64,000 bases of DNA from Porphyromonadaceae bacterium UBA7207 (GTDB taxonomy: Bacteria > Bacteroidota > Bacteroidia > Bacteroidales > Muribaculaceae), in assembly GCA_002490635.1 (NCBI GenBank), contig DKUJ01000022.1:7676-71675 (forward strand), read 5' to 3'. The translations under genes and the position numbers were made by a program. The notes beneath the pieces were generated by a model. That model made no database searches. It had not been told where the DNA came from and saw nothing but the letters and a program-made list of their open reading frames with translations. Shown in pieces: positions 53,684 to 63,000 of the stretch. The stretch's first letter is position 1. The number at the start of each line of letters is the position of its first letter.

Positions 53684-53715
53684 GTTGTCCGTTGTGGTAA
53701 AGTTGAATATATTTG
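53684..53715 (+). promoter_or_regulatory. Promoter of the TPR/LuxR regulator, close to its start codon
   Basis: TATATTTG at 53708-53715 fits TAnnTTTG, with a GTTG at 53684-53687 about 20 bases upstream. The ATG of the regulator is at 53721, about where transcription should begin, so the mRNA may be leaderless. Confidence 0.5.
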
Positions 53716-53720
53716 TGTGT

Positions 53721-55409
53721 ATGAAAACTATAAAATTTCTGCTGTGTGTTTCGATTATGATTATTTCCGGCTGTGGCGTGCGGCCGGAATCGGATTCGCT
53801 GTATCGATGGAGGCGGATTCATCCGGCAGCAGATTCGATTGTCTTTGCGCTGGAAGATGGTTTCGTGAATTCTGTTCCGGATTCTCTCCTTTGGCCGTTG
53901 CTCGACAGTCTGAAGAATACGACGGTAGAAAGAGATGCCGAAAATCAGCATAGAAGCAGGGTGTTGTTCTGGAAGGCGAGAATTGCCAACCGAAGAAATA
54001 TAACAGGGAGGGATAGCGTGATAAGAGACCTGACAGATGCGTTGTCGCTATGCGATACGGCTACATATGAATACGACTGTTCGCGCATTCGCTATCTGCT
54101 TGCTCTTGTGGCCGAGTGCGATCCTCTGGTAAGATTCAGGAGTCTAAAAAAACTTGACAGATATTATTATTCTTCGGGCGATGACATGATGACAGCTTCC
54201 GTGAGAGTGGATATAGGCCATATCATGGGCGAAATAGGTTATTACGACCGCGCATTACAGTATTATAGAGAGGCTGACAGCATCTATCGACGTATAGGCA
54301 TGGAACCGTATGTCAGAAAAAACACATTGAATATGGCCAACGCCTTGGTAGCTATGGGGGATAAGAATGCGGCACTGGCAATTGTCGATTCTCTTATGAA
54401 TGACAAAAGTCTGTCGCTGTCGCCATCGTTTCATACCAACCTCCTGCGTGTGGCATATATGGCTTCGGACAATGCTGATTATCTGTATGAAGCCGAACGG
54501 TATATCGACAGTATTAATCCCCGGTCGCTCGACCGGCTGCCAGTCGAGTTTTATCTGTCGCGATATTGTGCGGACACCGATGATTCCGCAGGAATGAGAA
54601 CACATACACAAAGGATGGAGGAATGTTTCGATTCTGCGGCGCATGGCTTCTATTATCCGGAAATGCTTAAAATCATGGCTCTGACACACGACATATATGG
54701 CGGGCGGGACACGGCCCTGTCGTTATACAGGCAATATATTGCGGCAAATGATTCGGCCCGTCTGGTGGAAAGAGTGAAAGAAATAGCCAATGCGGAAGCC
54801 CGGAGTTCCATCCTTAAATACGAATCGGAAATGCGCCACGCGCATAAAATCAAAAGTCTGCGGTTATGGATAATCATATTGCTGCTTTTAATACTCATTC
54901 TGGCGGTAGTGTGCATTTACATCTATAGGCAGCGCCAGCACAGGCTCACAATTGTGAGGTACGATACCGAACTGGCGCATAACAGACGCCGCGTGGTAGC
55001 CCAGGAACTTGCCATGACAGAAAAGAACAATGTATTACAGGAGGTATTGGACAATCTGGACAGTCTTAAGGACAAAGGAATTATATCGGACAATATTTGT
55101 CATGAACTTGAGAACAGCATAAAGCTCCATCTGAGCGGACGTCAGAACTGGGATTATTTCATAACGGTGTTCAATAAGGTGTGTCCTGCATTCGTGAACA
55201 CGCTGATGCTTAATCATCCTGCGTTGACAGAAGGCGACGTGCGGCTTGCGGTATATATTCGCGCGGGACTTACATCGAAACAGATTGCACAGATGCTTCT
55301 GCTGCAGCCCGACTCTGTAAAGAAAAACCGTCAGCGCCTGCGCAGGAGAATGAACCTTACATCCTCGGAGTCTCTTGAAGAAGTGTTGTACTCGATTTCC
55401 CCGACATAG
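53721..55409 (+). CDS. Membrane-anchored TPR protein with C-terminal LuxR-type helix-turn-helix
   Basis: 562 residues from the ATG at 53721, which yields a lipoprotein-like N-terminus MKTIKFLLCVSIMIISGCG (Cys18); a GTG start 39 bases upstream would hide it. TPR-like helices fill ~60-350 (IGYYDRALQYYREADSIYRRIG). One strong membrane segment lies at ~385-405 (LWIIILLLLILILAVVCIYIY), followed by a coiled coil and a C-terminal helix-turn-helix (LTEGDVRLAVYIRAGLTSKQIAQMLLLQPDSVKKNRQRLRRRM). It probably senses an envelope signal and acts as a membrane-bound regulator. Divergent from the large secreted protein, its likely target. Confidence 0.83.
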   Translation: MKTIKFLLCVSIMIISGCGVRPESDSLYRWRRIHPAADSIVFALEDGFVNSVPDSLLWPLLDSLKNTTVERDAENQHRSRVLFWKARIANRRNITGRDSVIRDLTDALSLCDTATYEYDCSRIRYLLALVAECDPLVRFRSLKKLDRYYYSSGDDMMTASVRVDIGHIMGEIGYYDRALQYYREADSIYRRIGMEPYVRKNTLNMANALVAMGDKNAALAIVDSLMNDKSLSLSPSFHTNLLRVAYMASDNADYLYEAERYIDSINPRSLDRLPVEFYLSRYCADTDDSAGMRTHTQRMEECFDSAAHGFYYPEMLKIMALTHDIYGGRDTALSLYRQYIAANDSARLVERVKEIANAEARSSILKYESEMRHAHKIKSLRLWIIILLLLILILAVVCIYIYRQRQHRLTIVRYDTELAHNRRRVVAQELAMTEKNNVLQEVLDNLDSLKDKGIISDNICHELENSIKLHLSGRQNWDYFITVFNKVCPAFVNTLMLNHPALTEGDVRLAVYIRAGLTSKQIAQMLLLQPDSVKKNRQRLRRRMNLTSSESLEEVLYSISPT

Positions 55410-55481
55410 ATCTGGAGTGATACATGAGCATCTCTATAGATTGGTTTTCGCCGACAATCGCGCACAATTTCCTTATAAAAT

Positions 55482-55511
55482 TTTGGCATTGGCAAAAATT
55501 GCTTATTTTTG
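55482..55511 (+). promoter_or_regulatory. Bacteroidales promoter of the 2-oxoacid oxidoreductase operon
   Basis: TTTG at 55482-55485, 18 bases, TATTTTTG at 55504-55511; the first gene starts at 55578. A full TTTG/TAnnTTTG pair. Confidence 0.72.
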
Positions 55512-55577
55512 CTGATGGAAGTGCCGGCGAGGCATTTCAGCAATCTAATACTAACCCGCAATCAAGGAAAAGAATCT

Positions 55578-55814
55578 ATGGCTAAGGTCCACGGAGCCGT
55601 TGTGATCGACGGCAAACGCTGCAAAGGCTGCGACTTGTGCGTGGTGGCTTGCCCCACCGACGTGTTGCTGCTTCAGCCAAAGGAAGTGAACGACCGCGGC
55701 TACCACTATGCGTATGCCGCCAATCCCGACAAGTGCATAGGGTGTGCCGCCTGTGCCACCGTGTGCCCCGATGCATGCATCGAGGTGTACCGCGTGGTTG
55801 AGCGTCCCGCCTGA
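55578..55814 (+). CDS. 4Fe-4S ferredoxin subunit of 2-oxoacid:ferredoxin oxidoreductase
   Basis: 78 residues from the ATG at 55578; an upstream in-frame ATG at 55509 overlaps the -7 box and adds a non-family leader. Two cluster motifs: CKGCDLCVVACP and CIGCAACATVCP. It is the delta subunit that passes electrons from the TPP enzyme. It precedes the alpha, beta and gamma genes in a single operon. Confidence 0.95.
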   Translation: MAKVHGAVVIDGKRCKGCDLCVVACPTDVLLLQPKEVNDRGYHYAYAANPDKCIGCAACATVCPDACIEVYRVVERPA

Positions 55815-55886
55815 GGCGGCACAGAACATGTGCCCGCAGGCACCACCAACCAATCCCCATCCTACCCCCTCACCCTACCCCTAAAA

Positions 55887-56975
55887 ATGGAAGCAGAAGA
55901 AGTAAGATTAATGAAGGGCAACGAAGCCATAGCCCATGCCGCAATCCGCTACGGCGTCGACGGCTACTTCGGTTATCCCATCACCCCCCAGAGCGAAGTT
56001 CTCGAGACTCTTGCCGAGCTCAAGCCCTGGGAAACCACCGGCATGGTCGTGCTCCAGGCCGAAAGCGAAGTGGCGGCCATAAACATGGTATACGGCGGTG
56101 CCGCCACGGGCAAAGCCGTGATGACATCGTCGTCGTCGCCGGGAGTGAGCCTCAAGCAGGAAGGCATTTCCTATATCGCCGCCTCCGAGCTGCCGGCACT
56201 GATTGTCAATGTAATGCGTGGCGGTCCCGGACTTGGAACCATCCAGCCTTCGCAGGCCGACTATTTCCAGGCTGTCAAAGGCGGCGGACATGGCGACTAC
56301 CACCTGATTGTGCTGGCTCCCGCTACCGTGCAGGAGATGACCGACTTCGTGGCCCTCGGCTTCGACCTGGCCTTCAAATACCGTAATCCGGCAATGATTC
56401 TGGCCGACGGCGTCGTGGGGCAGATGATGGAGAAGGTCGTGCTGCCTCCGCAGCGTCCGCGCCGCACCGAGGAAGAGCTGCGCGCTCAATGTCCCTGGGC
56501 TGCATGCGGCAAAGGCGACCGCAAGAACCGCAATGTGATCACTTCCCTGGAGCTGGACTCCGCCAGGATGGAAGAGAACAACCACCGCTTCCAGGCCACA
56601 TACAAGCTCATTGAACAGAACGAGGTGCGCTACCAGACCTACTACGCCGACGATGCCGACTATCTCATCGTGGCATTCGGATCGGTGGCCCGCATATGTC
56701 TTAAGGCTATCGAGGAGGCGCGCGAGGCCGGAATCAAAGTGGGCATGCTGCGTCCAATCACCCTATGGCCTTTCCCAAAGACACAGATTGCCGAACTCGC
56801 CAAGAGCGTACGCGGCATCCTCACCGTGGAACTCAACGCCGGCCAGATGGTGGAGGACGTGCGCCTGGCCGCTCCTACCACCCCCGTGTACCATTTCGGC
56901 CGCATGGGCGGCATAGTGCCTAACCCCGGCGAAGTGCTTCAGGCACTGAAGGAACACTTCCCGGAACTTGCCTAA
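55887..56975 (+). CDS. vorB: 2-oxoacid:ferredoxin oxidoreductase, alpha subunit (VorB-like)
   Basis: 362 residues from the ATG at 55887; an upstream GTG-like start lies in the intergenic leader. RLMKGNEAIAHAAIRYGVDGYFGYPITPQSEVLETLAEL, VLQAESEVAAINMVYGGAATGKAVMTSSSSPGVSLKQEGISYIAASELP and RGGPGLGTIQPSQADYFQAVKGGGHGDY are the pyrimidine-binding alpha-subunit signature, closest to 3-methyl-2-oxobutanoate (2-oxoisovalerate) types in Bacteroidales. It could also use 2-oxoglutarate. It oxidises 2-oxoacids to acyl-CoA with reduced ferredoxin. Confidence 0.92.
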   Translation: MEAEEVRLMKGNEAIAHAAIRYGVDGYFGYPITPQSEVLETLAELKPWETTGMVVLQAESEVAAINMVYGGAATGKAVMTSSSSPGVSLKQEGISYIAASELPALIVNVMRGGPGLGTIQPSQADYFQAVKGGGHGDYHLIVLAPATVQEMTDFVALGFDLAFKYRNPAMILADGVVGQMMEKVVLPPQRPRRTEEELRAQCPWAACGKGDRKNRNVITSLELDSARMEENNHRFQATYKLIEQNEVRYQTYYADDADYLIVAFGSVARICLKAIEEAREAGIKVGMLRPITLWPFPKTQIAELAKSVRGILTVELNAGQMVEDVRLAAPTTPVYHFGRMGGIVPNPGEVLQALKEHFPELA

Positions 56976-56994
56976 CCTCTATGTTCGTTCACCA

Positions 56995-57774
56995 ATGACT
57001 ACTGAAGAAATTATCCAACCTCAGAATAAGGTTTACTCGCGCCCGAGGCTTCTCGACGAGCGCGACACCCACTACTGCCCGGGCTGCAGCCACGGCGTGG
57101 TGCACAAAATCATCGCCGAGCTGCTCGACGAAATGGGACTCGAGAACAAGACCGTGGGCGTTGCTCCGGTCGGTTGCGCCGTGTTCGCCTACAACTACAT
57201 CGACGTCGACTGGGTCGAGGCAGCCCACGGACGCGCTCCCGCCGTTGCCACCGCCGCCAGCCGCCTGAATCCGCAGAACCTGGTGTTCACCTATCAGGGC
57301 GACGGCGACCTCGCAGCCATCGGCACTGCCGAAACCATCCATGCGGCGAACCGCGGCGAGAACATCGCCATGATATTCATAAACAACGGAATCTACGGCA
57401 TGACCGGTGGCCAGATGGCACCCACCACACTGCTGGGCATGAAAACGGCCACCACACCATATGGCCGCACCGCCGAGCTAAACGGCTATCCGCTGCCTAT
57501 CTCCAATATTCTGGCGACACTCGACGGCACCTGCTATGTGACACGCCAGGCCGTGCACACACCCGCAGCAGTGCGCAAAACAAAGGCCGCCATCAAAAAA
57601 GCATTCGAGAACGCTCTGGCAAAACGGGGAACCTCGGTGGTGGAAGTGGTTTCCACCTGCAACTCCGGATGGAAACTCAGCCCCGCCAAGAGCAACGAAT
57701 GGATGGTGGAGCACATGTTCGAGAAATATCCTCTGGGCGACCTCAAGACTCCCTCCGAAGAACCTAAAAACTGA
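56995..57774 (+). CDS. 2-oxoacid:ferredoxin oxidoreductase, beta (TPP-binding) subunit
   Basis: 259 residues from the ATG at 56995. THYCPGCSHGVVHKIIAELLDE, VGVAPVGCAVFAYNYIDVDWVEAAHGRAPAVATAASRLNP, and the TPP/Mg motif YQGDGDLAAIGTAETIHAANRGENIAMIFINNGIYGMTGGQMAPTT. It holds thiamine pyrophosphate and forms the active site with the alpha subunit. 19 bases after the alpha gene. Confidence 0.93.
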   Translation: MTTEEIIQPQNKVYSRPRLLDERDTHYCPGCSHGVVHKIIAELLDEMGLENKTVGVAPVGCAVFAYNYIDVDWVEAAHGRAPAVATAASRLNPQNLVFTYQGDGDLAAIGTAETIHAANRGENIAMIFINNGIYGMTGGQMAPTTLLGMKTATTPYGRTAELNGYPLPISNILATLDGTCYVTRQAVHTPAAVRKTKAAIKKAFENALAKRGTSVVEVVSTCNSGWKLSPAKSNEWMVEHMFEKYPLGDLKTPSEEPKN

Positions 57775-57779
57775 ACACC

Positions 57780-58316
57780 ATGAAAGAAGAAATAGTAATC
57801 GCAGGCTTCGGCGGGCAGGGTGTGCTCTCCATGGGTAAGATTCTGGCATACGCCGGCCTTATGGATGGCAAGGAAGTGACCTGGATGCCATCCTATGGCC
57901 CCGAGCAGCGAGGCGGAACGGCCAACGTGACAGTTATCGTATCCGACAATGCCATCAGCAGCCCCGTACTCGACACTTTCGACACCGCCGTGGTGCTGAA
58001 CCAGCAGAGCCTCGACAAATTCGAGAGCAAGGTGAAACCCGGCGGCACTCTCATCTACGACCCCTCGGGCATTCATCGCCTGCCTTCGCGCACCGACATC
58101 CGCGTGATTCCTGTCGATGCAATCACCGCATCCATCGAACTCAAGAACTCCAAGACCTACAATATGGTCCTTCTCGGTGCTCTTCTCAAGTGCCGGCCGA
58201 TTGTAGGCATCGACGCCGTAATCCGCGGCTTGCGCAAAACCCTTCCCGAACGCCATCACCATCTCATCCCTCTCAACGAAGAAGCTCTAAGGAAGGGTAT
58301 GTCGCTGGTCGACTGA
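57780..58316 (+). CDS. 2-oxoacid:ferredoxin oxidoreductase, gamma subunit
   Basis: 178 residues. IVIAGFGGQGVLSMGKILAYAGLMDGKEVTWMPSYGPEQRGGTANVTVIVSDNAISSPVLDTFD is the gamma-subunit hallmark that binds CoA and connects the two other chains. It starts 5 bases after the beta gene and closes the operon delta-alpha-beta-gamma. Confidence 0.95.
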   Translation: MKEEIVIAGFGGQGVLSMGKILAYAGLMDGKEVTWMPSYGPEQRGGTANVTVIVSDNAISSPVLDTFDTAVVLNQQSLDKFESKVKPGGTLIYDPSGIHRLPSRTDIRVIPVDAITASIELKNSKTYNMVLLGALLKCRPIVGIDAVIRGLRKTLPERHHHLIPLNEEALRKGMSLVD

Positions 58317-58339
58317 GATATTCCTGACCACGCGTATCG

Positions 58340-59074
58340 ATGACCGACCGCACGGCACGGCGACTCGCAATATGCATAGTGGCAGCCACGGGATTGTTCG
58401 TGGCTGCCTTTGCTGTATTCAGACTTGCCAGCCGGCGTGAGCCGCATGTCGAGGTGGACCGGACTCTCTATCCCGTGGCGGGGCTGGACATCTCGGCTCA
58501 CAACGGGTTTGTGGACTTCGACAGCGCCGCCGCCGCAGGCATTGATTTCGTGTATCTGAAAGCCAGCGAAGGCAACACATTCCGCGACACCACTTTCCGA
58601 AGCAATTGCCGGCGTGCCCGACAGGCCGGCATGGCCGTGGGCGCCTATCACTTCTTCCGCTTCGACTGCGACGGGCGCCGCCAGGCCATGAACCTGCTTG
58701 CCGCCACAGACTCGTGCCGGCTTACATTGCCGCTGGTAATCGACATCGAAGAGTGGGGAAACCCTGTGGAGGTGGCCACCGACGTTGTCATCGGCCGCCT
58801 GCAGACCATGGAAGCCATGCTCCGCGGCGCCGGCCACCGCGTGATGTTCTACACCAATAAGAACGGCTACTGGCGCTTCGTGCGTCCGGCGTTCCCCGAG
58901 CCTCCACATCCTCTGTTGTGGATATGCTCCTTCACCGACCCTCCTCTGGCAGGAGGAAACTGGGCGCTGTGGCAGCACAGCCATCGGGGACGCGTGCCGG
59001 GGGTGCCGTCCGCTGCCGATCTGAACACCTTCAACGGTTCCTATGCCGAATTCCTCGAATTCCTGAATCACTGA
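58340..59074 (+). CDS. GH25 lysozyme with N-terminal membrane anchor
   Basis: 244 residues. One membrane segment at ~9-27, then a GH25 barrel: PVAGLDISAHNG (Asp50), IDFVYLKASEGNTFRD, GAYHFFRFD, LVIDIEEWG (Asp135 and Glu137, the DxE catalytic pair), VMFYTNKNGYW and WALWQHSHRGRVPGV. It is predicted to cleave N-acetylmuramic acid bonds in peptidoglycan from the periplasmic side. It begins a run with an amidase, both acting on cell wall. Confidence 0.93.
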   Translation: MTDRTARRLAICIVAATGLFVAAFAVFRLASRREPHVEVDRTLYPVAGLDISAHNGFVDFDSAAAAGIDFVYLKASEGNTFRDTTFRSNCRRARQAGMAVGAYHFFRFDCDGRRQAMNLLAATDSCRLTLPLVIDIEEWGNPVEVATDVVIGRLQTMEAMLRGAGHRVMFYTNKNGYWRFVRPAFPEPPHPLLWICSFTDPPLAGGNWALWQHSHRGRVPGVPSAADLNTFNGSYAEFLEFLNH

Positions 59075-59122
59075 ACCTGACAACCCGCAATTTCATAAAA
59101 CTTCTAAACAACAACTGATTCC

Positions 59123-60031
59123 ATGAAAAAACTTATTCTGAGCACCCTGGCTGTGCTCGCCGCAATGGGCTTGCATGCCCAGCTGCTGAAGGTGGAATCG
59201 ATGGAACGCGTCCGCCTGCCGCAAGGCGTCCGCGCCGAGCAGGCAATACTCAGCCCCGACGGTAATTCCATCGCCCTCTCCGACCTCGACGGCAGTCTCA
59301 AGGTTGTGGACCGCCGCAGCGGCACAGCCCGCACAATTTCCCGCACAGGCTCTATGATGGATCTCGCCTTCACCGCCGACGGCATCGTATTCCGCGAAGC
59401 CTCCACCGACGGGCAGCGCCGCCGCCATGTGGCCGTGAAATCCTACCGCCTTTCCGACGGCCGCACCACCGAACTGGTGGCTCCCTCGCGAAATCTCCAG
59501 ACCGTGGCCGTAGGCTCCGATGGCTCCGTACTGGCTGTGGAATCCGGCCGCATGTATGCCGCCGGCAACGCAGTGTCGGCTGAAGCCGTACGCCCGGTTC
59601 CGAGCATCGATCACGGACTTCTGTATCTCAACTACGGCAGCACGCGCACAGCTGTGTGCCCGCTCGGCACCGACGGCATGAGCTATCTGTGGCCATCGGT
59701 TTCGCCGGACGGCAACAGCCTGCTGTTCTTCGCCGCCGGATACGGAACCTATACCTGCAGTCTCGACGGCAGCAACCTCAGGCATCTGGGATGGCTTTAC
59801 GCCCCCGTATGGTACGACAACAGCACTGTGGTGGGCATGCGCACCGCCAACAACGGCGTTGTCACCACCGAGGGCCACATCATCGCCACGGCAGCCGACG
59901 GTTCCGCCAGCCAGACACTTACCGAAGACAATCTCATCGCCGTGCTGCCATCGGCCACTCCCGGGCAGATTTCCTTCACCACGACAGAGGGCGAAATGTA
60001 TATCATGAACGTTAAAAGCATAGCCCGATGA
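59123..60031 (+). CDS. Exported beta-propeller (PD40/TolB-like) protein
   Basis: 302 residues. Signal peptide MKKLILSTLAVLAAMGLHA. Propeller blades are visible as repeated AILSPDGNSIALSDLDGSL, YLWPSVSPDGNSLLFFAAGYGTY and GSNLRHLGWLYAPVWYDNSTVVGMRT, the PD40 pattern. No enzymatic residues are seen; a scaffold or binding role is likely. The stop overlaps the amidase start by four bases (ATGA), suggesting that the two work together. Confidence 0.85.
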   Translation: MKKLILSTLAVLAAMGLHAQLLKVESMERVRLPQGVRAEQAILSPDGNSIALSDLDGSLKVVDRRSGTARTISRTGSMMDLAFTADGIVFREASTDGQRRRHVAVKSYRLSDGRTTELVAPSRNLQTVAVGSDGSVLAVESGRMYAAGNAVSAEAVRPVPSIDHGLLYLNYGSTRTAVCPLGTDGMSYLWPSVSPDGNSLLFFAAGYGTYTCSLDGSNLRHLGWLYAPVWYDNSTVVGMRTANNGVVTTEGHIIATAADGSASQTLTEDNLIAVLPSATPGQISFTTTEGEMYIMNVKSIAR

Positions 60032-63000
60032 AAACACTCCGACTCTTTCTTGCGGGCGCTGCAGCCCTGATGTGCGCCGCCACAGCATCTTCCGCACCCA
60101 TCAATCCCGCCGAGACCGACATCGAGACCCTGCGCATCTACATCAATCCCGGCCACGGATCGTGGACCGGCGGCGACCGCGCTCTGCCTACCATCAAGCA
60201 CGGCCCGTATAATTCGACTGCGCCCGACACCACCGGATTCTTCGAAAGCAACACGAATCTCTGGAAATGCCTCAGTATGGTAGACAAACTGCGCGAATAC
60301 GGACTCAAATTCGACGGCACCCTCAACCAGGTCAATCCCAACCCGGCACGTCGCGGCCCGGCGCTCGACATGCGCAACAACATCGTGATGAGCCACGTGA
60401 AACTCGGCCCGTATCCCGTAGGTTCGGGCGATGCCCACGCCTACAACCGCGACCTTTACGAGATTGCCTGCGAGGTGGAACGCAACAACTTCGACTTCTT
60501 CATTTCTGTGCACTCCAACGCCCACACCGACGGCTCCAACACCAACTACCCCGCACTGTTCGTGCGCGGTGAGAACCGTACGGCTTCGGTCGAAGGTTCC
60601 GACGATGCCTGCCGCGTGTTCTGGCCGTTCGCATTCCAGGACGAACACCAGACTTGGAGCACCTACTCCATGACCAATCCTGCCCTCTACTACGACATCG
60701 ACTTCCAGCATGGCGACTACGCCATAAACAACATCGACGGCAAGCAGTACAAGGGCTACTACGGTGTTCTGCGCCACGGCGTAATCGGCTTCCTGTGCGA
60801 AGGATACTTCCACACCTACCAGCCGGCACGCCACCGCGCCATGAACATGGACGTGTGCCGCCACGAAGGCATCGGCTATGCCCATGGCCTGGCGGCAATC
60901 TTCGGCATTCCCACCGAAAGCTACGGCGAGCTGTACGGTATCGTGCGCGACCGCCACGAACGCTTCCGCCATACCTATTACAACTGCTCGGCTTCGTCGT
61001 ATGACGCCATGAAGCCCATCAACAACGCCGAGGTCGTTCTCTACAAGGGTGGGCAGGAAATCAGCCGATACACCACCGACGACGAGTTCAACGGCGCTTT
61101 CGTGTTCACCGGTCTCGAACCAGGCAACGACTACACCGTGGCCGTGACTGCTCCGGGCTACAAACCCGCCCACGAGGATTTCTGCGGTCCTTTCACTGTG
61201 GAAGCGTCCAAGACCACCTATCCGCGCGTGTATCTCGAAAGCGAGGACTATGTGCCGCCGGCTGTCAGCTACTCCGACTATCCCGATGAGGCCGCCGGTG
61301 CCGATGGCATCCTGGCCGCACCTTCCTATGCTTTCAAGCGCGTGTTCACCGACAAGACCATAACCGCACTCAAGGACAAGACCGTGCGCCGCCTCATCGT
61401 GCGCGACCGCTACATCTACGTTCTGGCTCTCGATGCAGAGAACAACCCCACCGTAGTGGTGCTCAACTCCGACAACCTCTCGCAGATAGCCCAGGTATCG
61501 ACCGAAGGCTGCGAAGGCACCGAATATGCCCTCAGCGACATCCAGGTGACCAGCGACGGCCAGCTGATAGGCTGCTCCATGGAGCTCTGCCACCTCACCG
61601 ATGAGGAAGTAGAGGAGGGCGAGGAACGCGGCGTATGCAACATCTACCGCTGGACCAACGACGACAACGGCGTTCCCTCCGGTGCTCCGCGCATCTGGTT
61701 CACCACAATGATGACCGGCAACCTCTTCAAGGCATGGACCGGCCAGAGCATGGCCTACACTGGCACCCTCCAGGAAGGACGCATGCTGCTGTCATCAGCC
61801 TCGTGTTACTACAACCGCAAGATATTCTTCACTATAATCGACATCGTCGACGGTGCCAAATCTTCCGAAGGCTACTCCAACAAGAGCGATGTCTGCGATT
61901 ATTTCAACGTCGACGACCTGCAGGATTTCACCTTCACCATCTCGCCGCTTAGCTCGCAGAGCTTCATCGCCAACAGCACCCATGCCCTTGCCCGCCAGTA
62001 CACCATCAACGACATGGCTCTGGAGACCGAACTCTCCGAAGCCATGAGCCCCAAGGCCTCCGGTCAGGCCGGATTCTTCCGCTTCGCCGGCCATTCCATG
62101 ATGGTTGCCCCCGCTGTCGACGCCGACAGCAAGAACATCGGTCTGCGCCTGCTCGACATAACCGACGGCCTGGACAAAGCCCGTCTTGTGGAGACCACCA
62201 ACACCGAGCTTAAGGCTTCCGAGGGAATCGCTGCCGCAGCGGGACGCACCGAGGTGGTACGCGACGAGGAAGACCGCGTCACAGCCGCCTACATGCATCT
62301 CTATATCCTGCGTCCGGGCGGCAAAATAACCCGCATGACCACCAAGGGTGTGGAACAGCCCGTGGAAATACCCGCCTATGCATACAATCCCTCAATCGGC
62401 GAATTGTCCGGAGCGAACGGCTATAATATTTCCTTCAGCCTCACCGATGCCGCCGACGTGTTCCTGCGCCTGCGCGACAAGACCGCCGGCACCGTGGTCG
62501 ACCTTGATGCCGTTAGCCTCGAGAAGGGCGAAAACAGCCTGCCTGTATACTCCAACAATATCCCCGAAGGTGAATATGAAGTCGATATCGTTGTCGACAA
62601 CAAGGCTGTTGCTGGTGTTAAGGAGCTGTTCCGTAACGAAATAGAAAGCTCTGGTGTGGCTGTGGACTGCAATCCCGCCTCACCGTTCTTCGGCAACGCA
62701 TACTTCACCATCAAGGCCGGTGAACGCGGCGTGATGCAGTACGACCCCATGTTCACTCCCGCCACCGAAGCTCCCTACCAGAGCGGAGGATGGGACCTCA
62801 GCATCGGCGGCTCCTGCTTCCGTGCCAGCACATTGGCCGACGGCACACTGCTGGTATCCGACTTCGGCGACAAGCAGGGCGGCATATACGTAATCGACCC
62901 CGCCAACCCCTCCACACCCCGCTATTCGATGTTCGAAGGAACACAGAATCCTGCCAGCGGTGAATGGACCAACGCACAGGGGCAGGTTATCGGCGGCTCC

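Noticed and set aside
60394..60409. Second parS-like sequence (TGAGCCACGTGAAACT)
   Set aside because: Three mismatches to parS at non-central positions and located inside the amidase coding sequence.
59797..61593. 598-residue open frame antisense to the propeller and amidase genes
   Set aside because: Spans two genes in antisense and lacks any motif; sense genes have clear catalytic residues.
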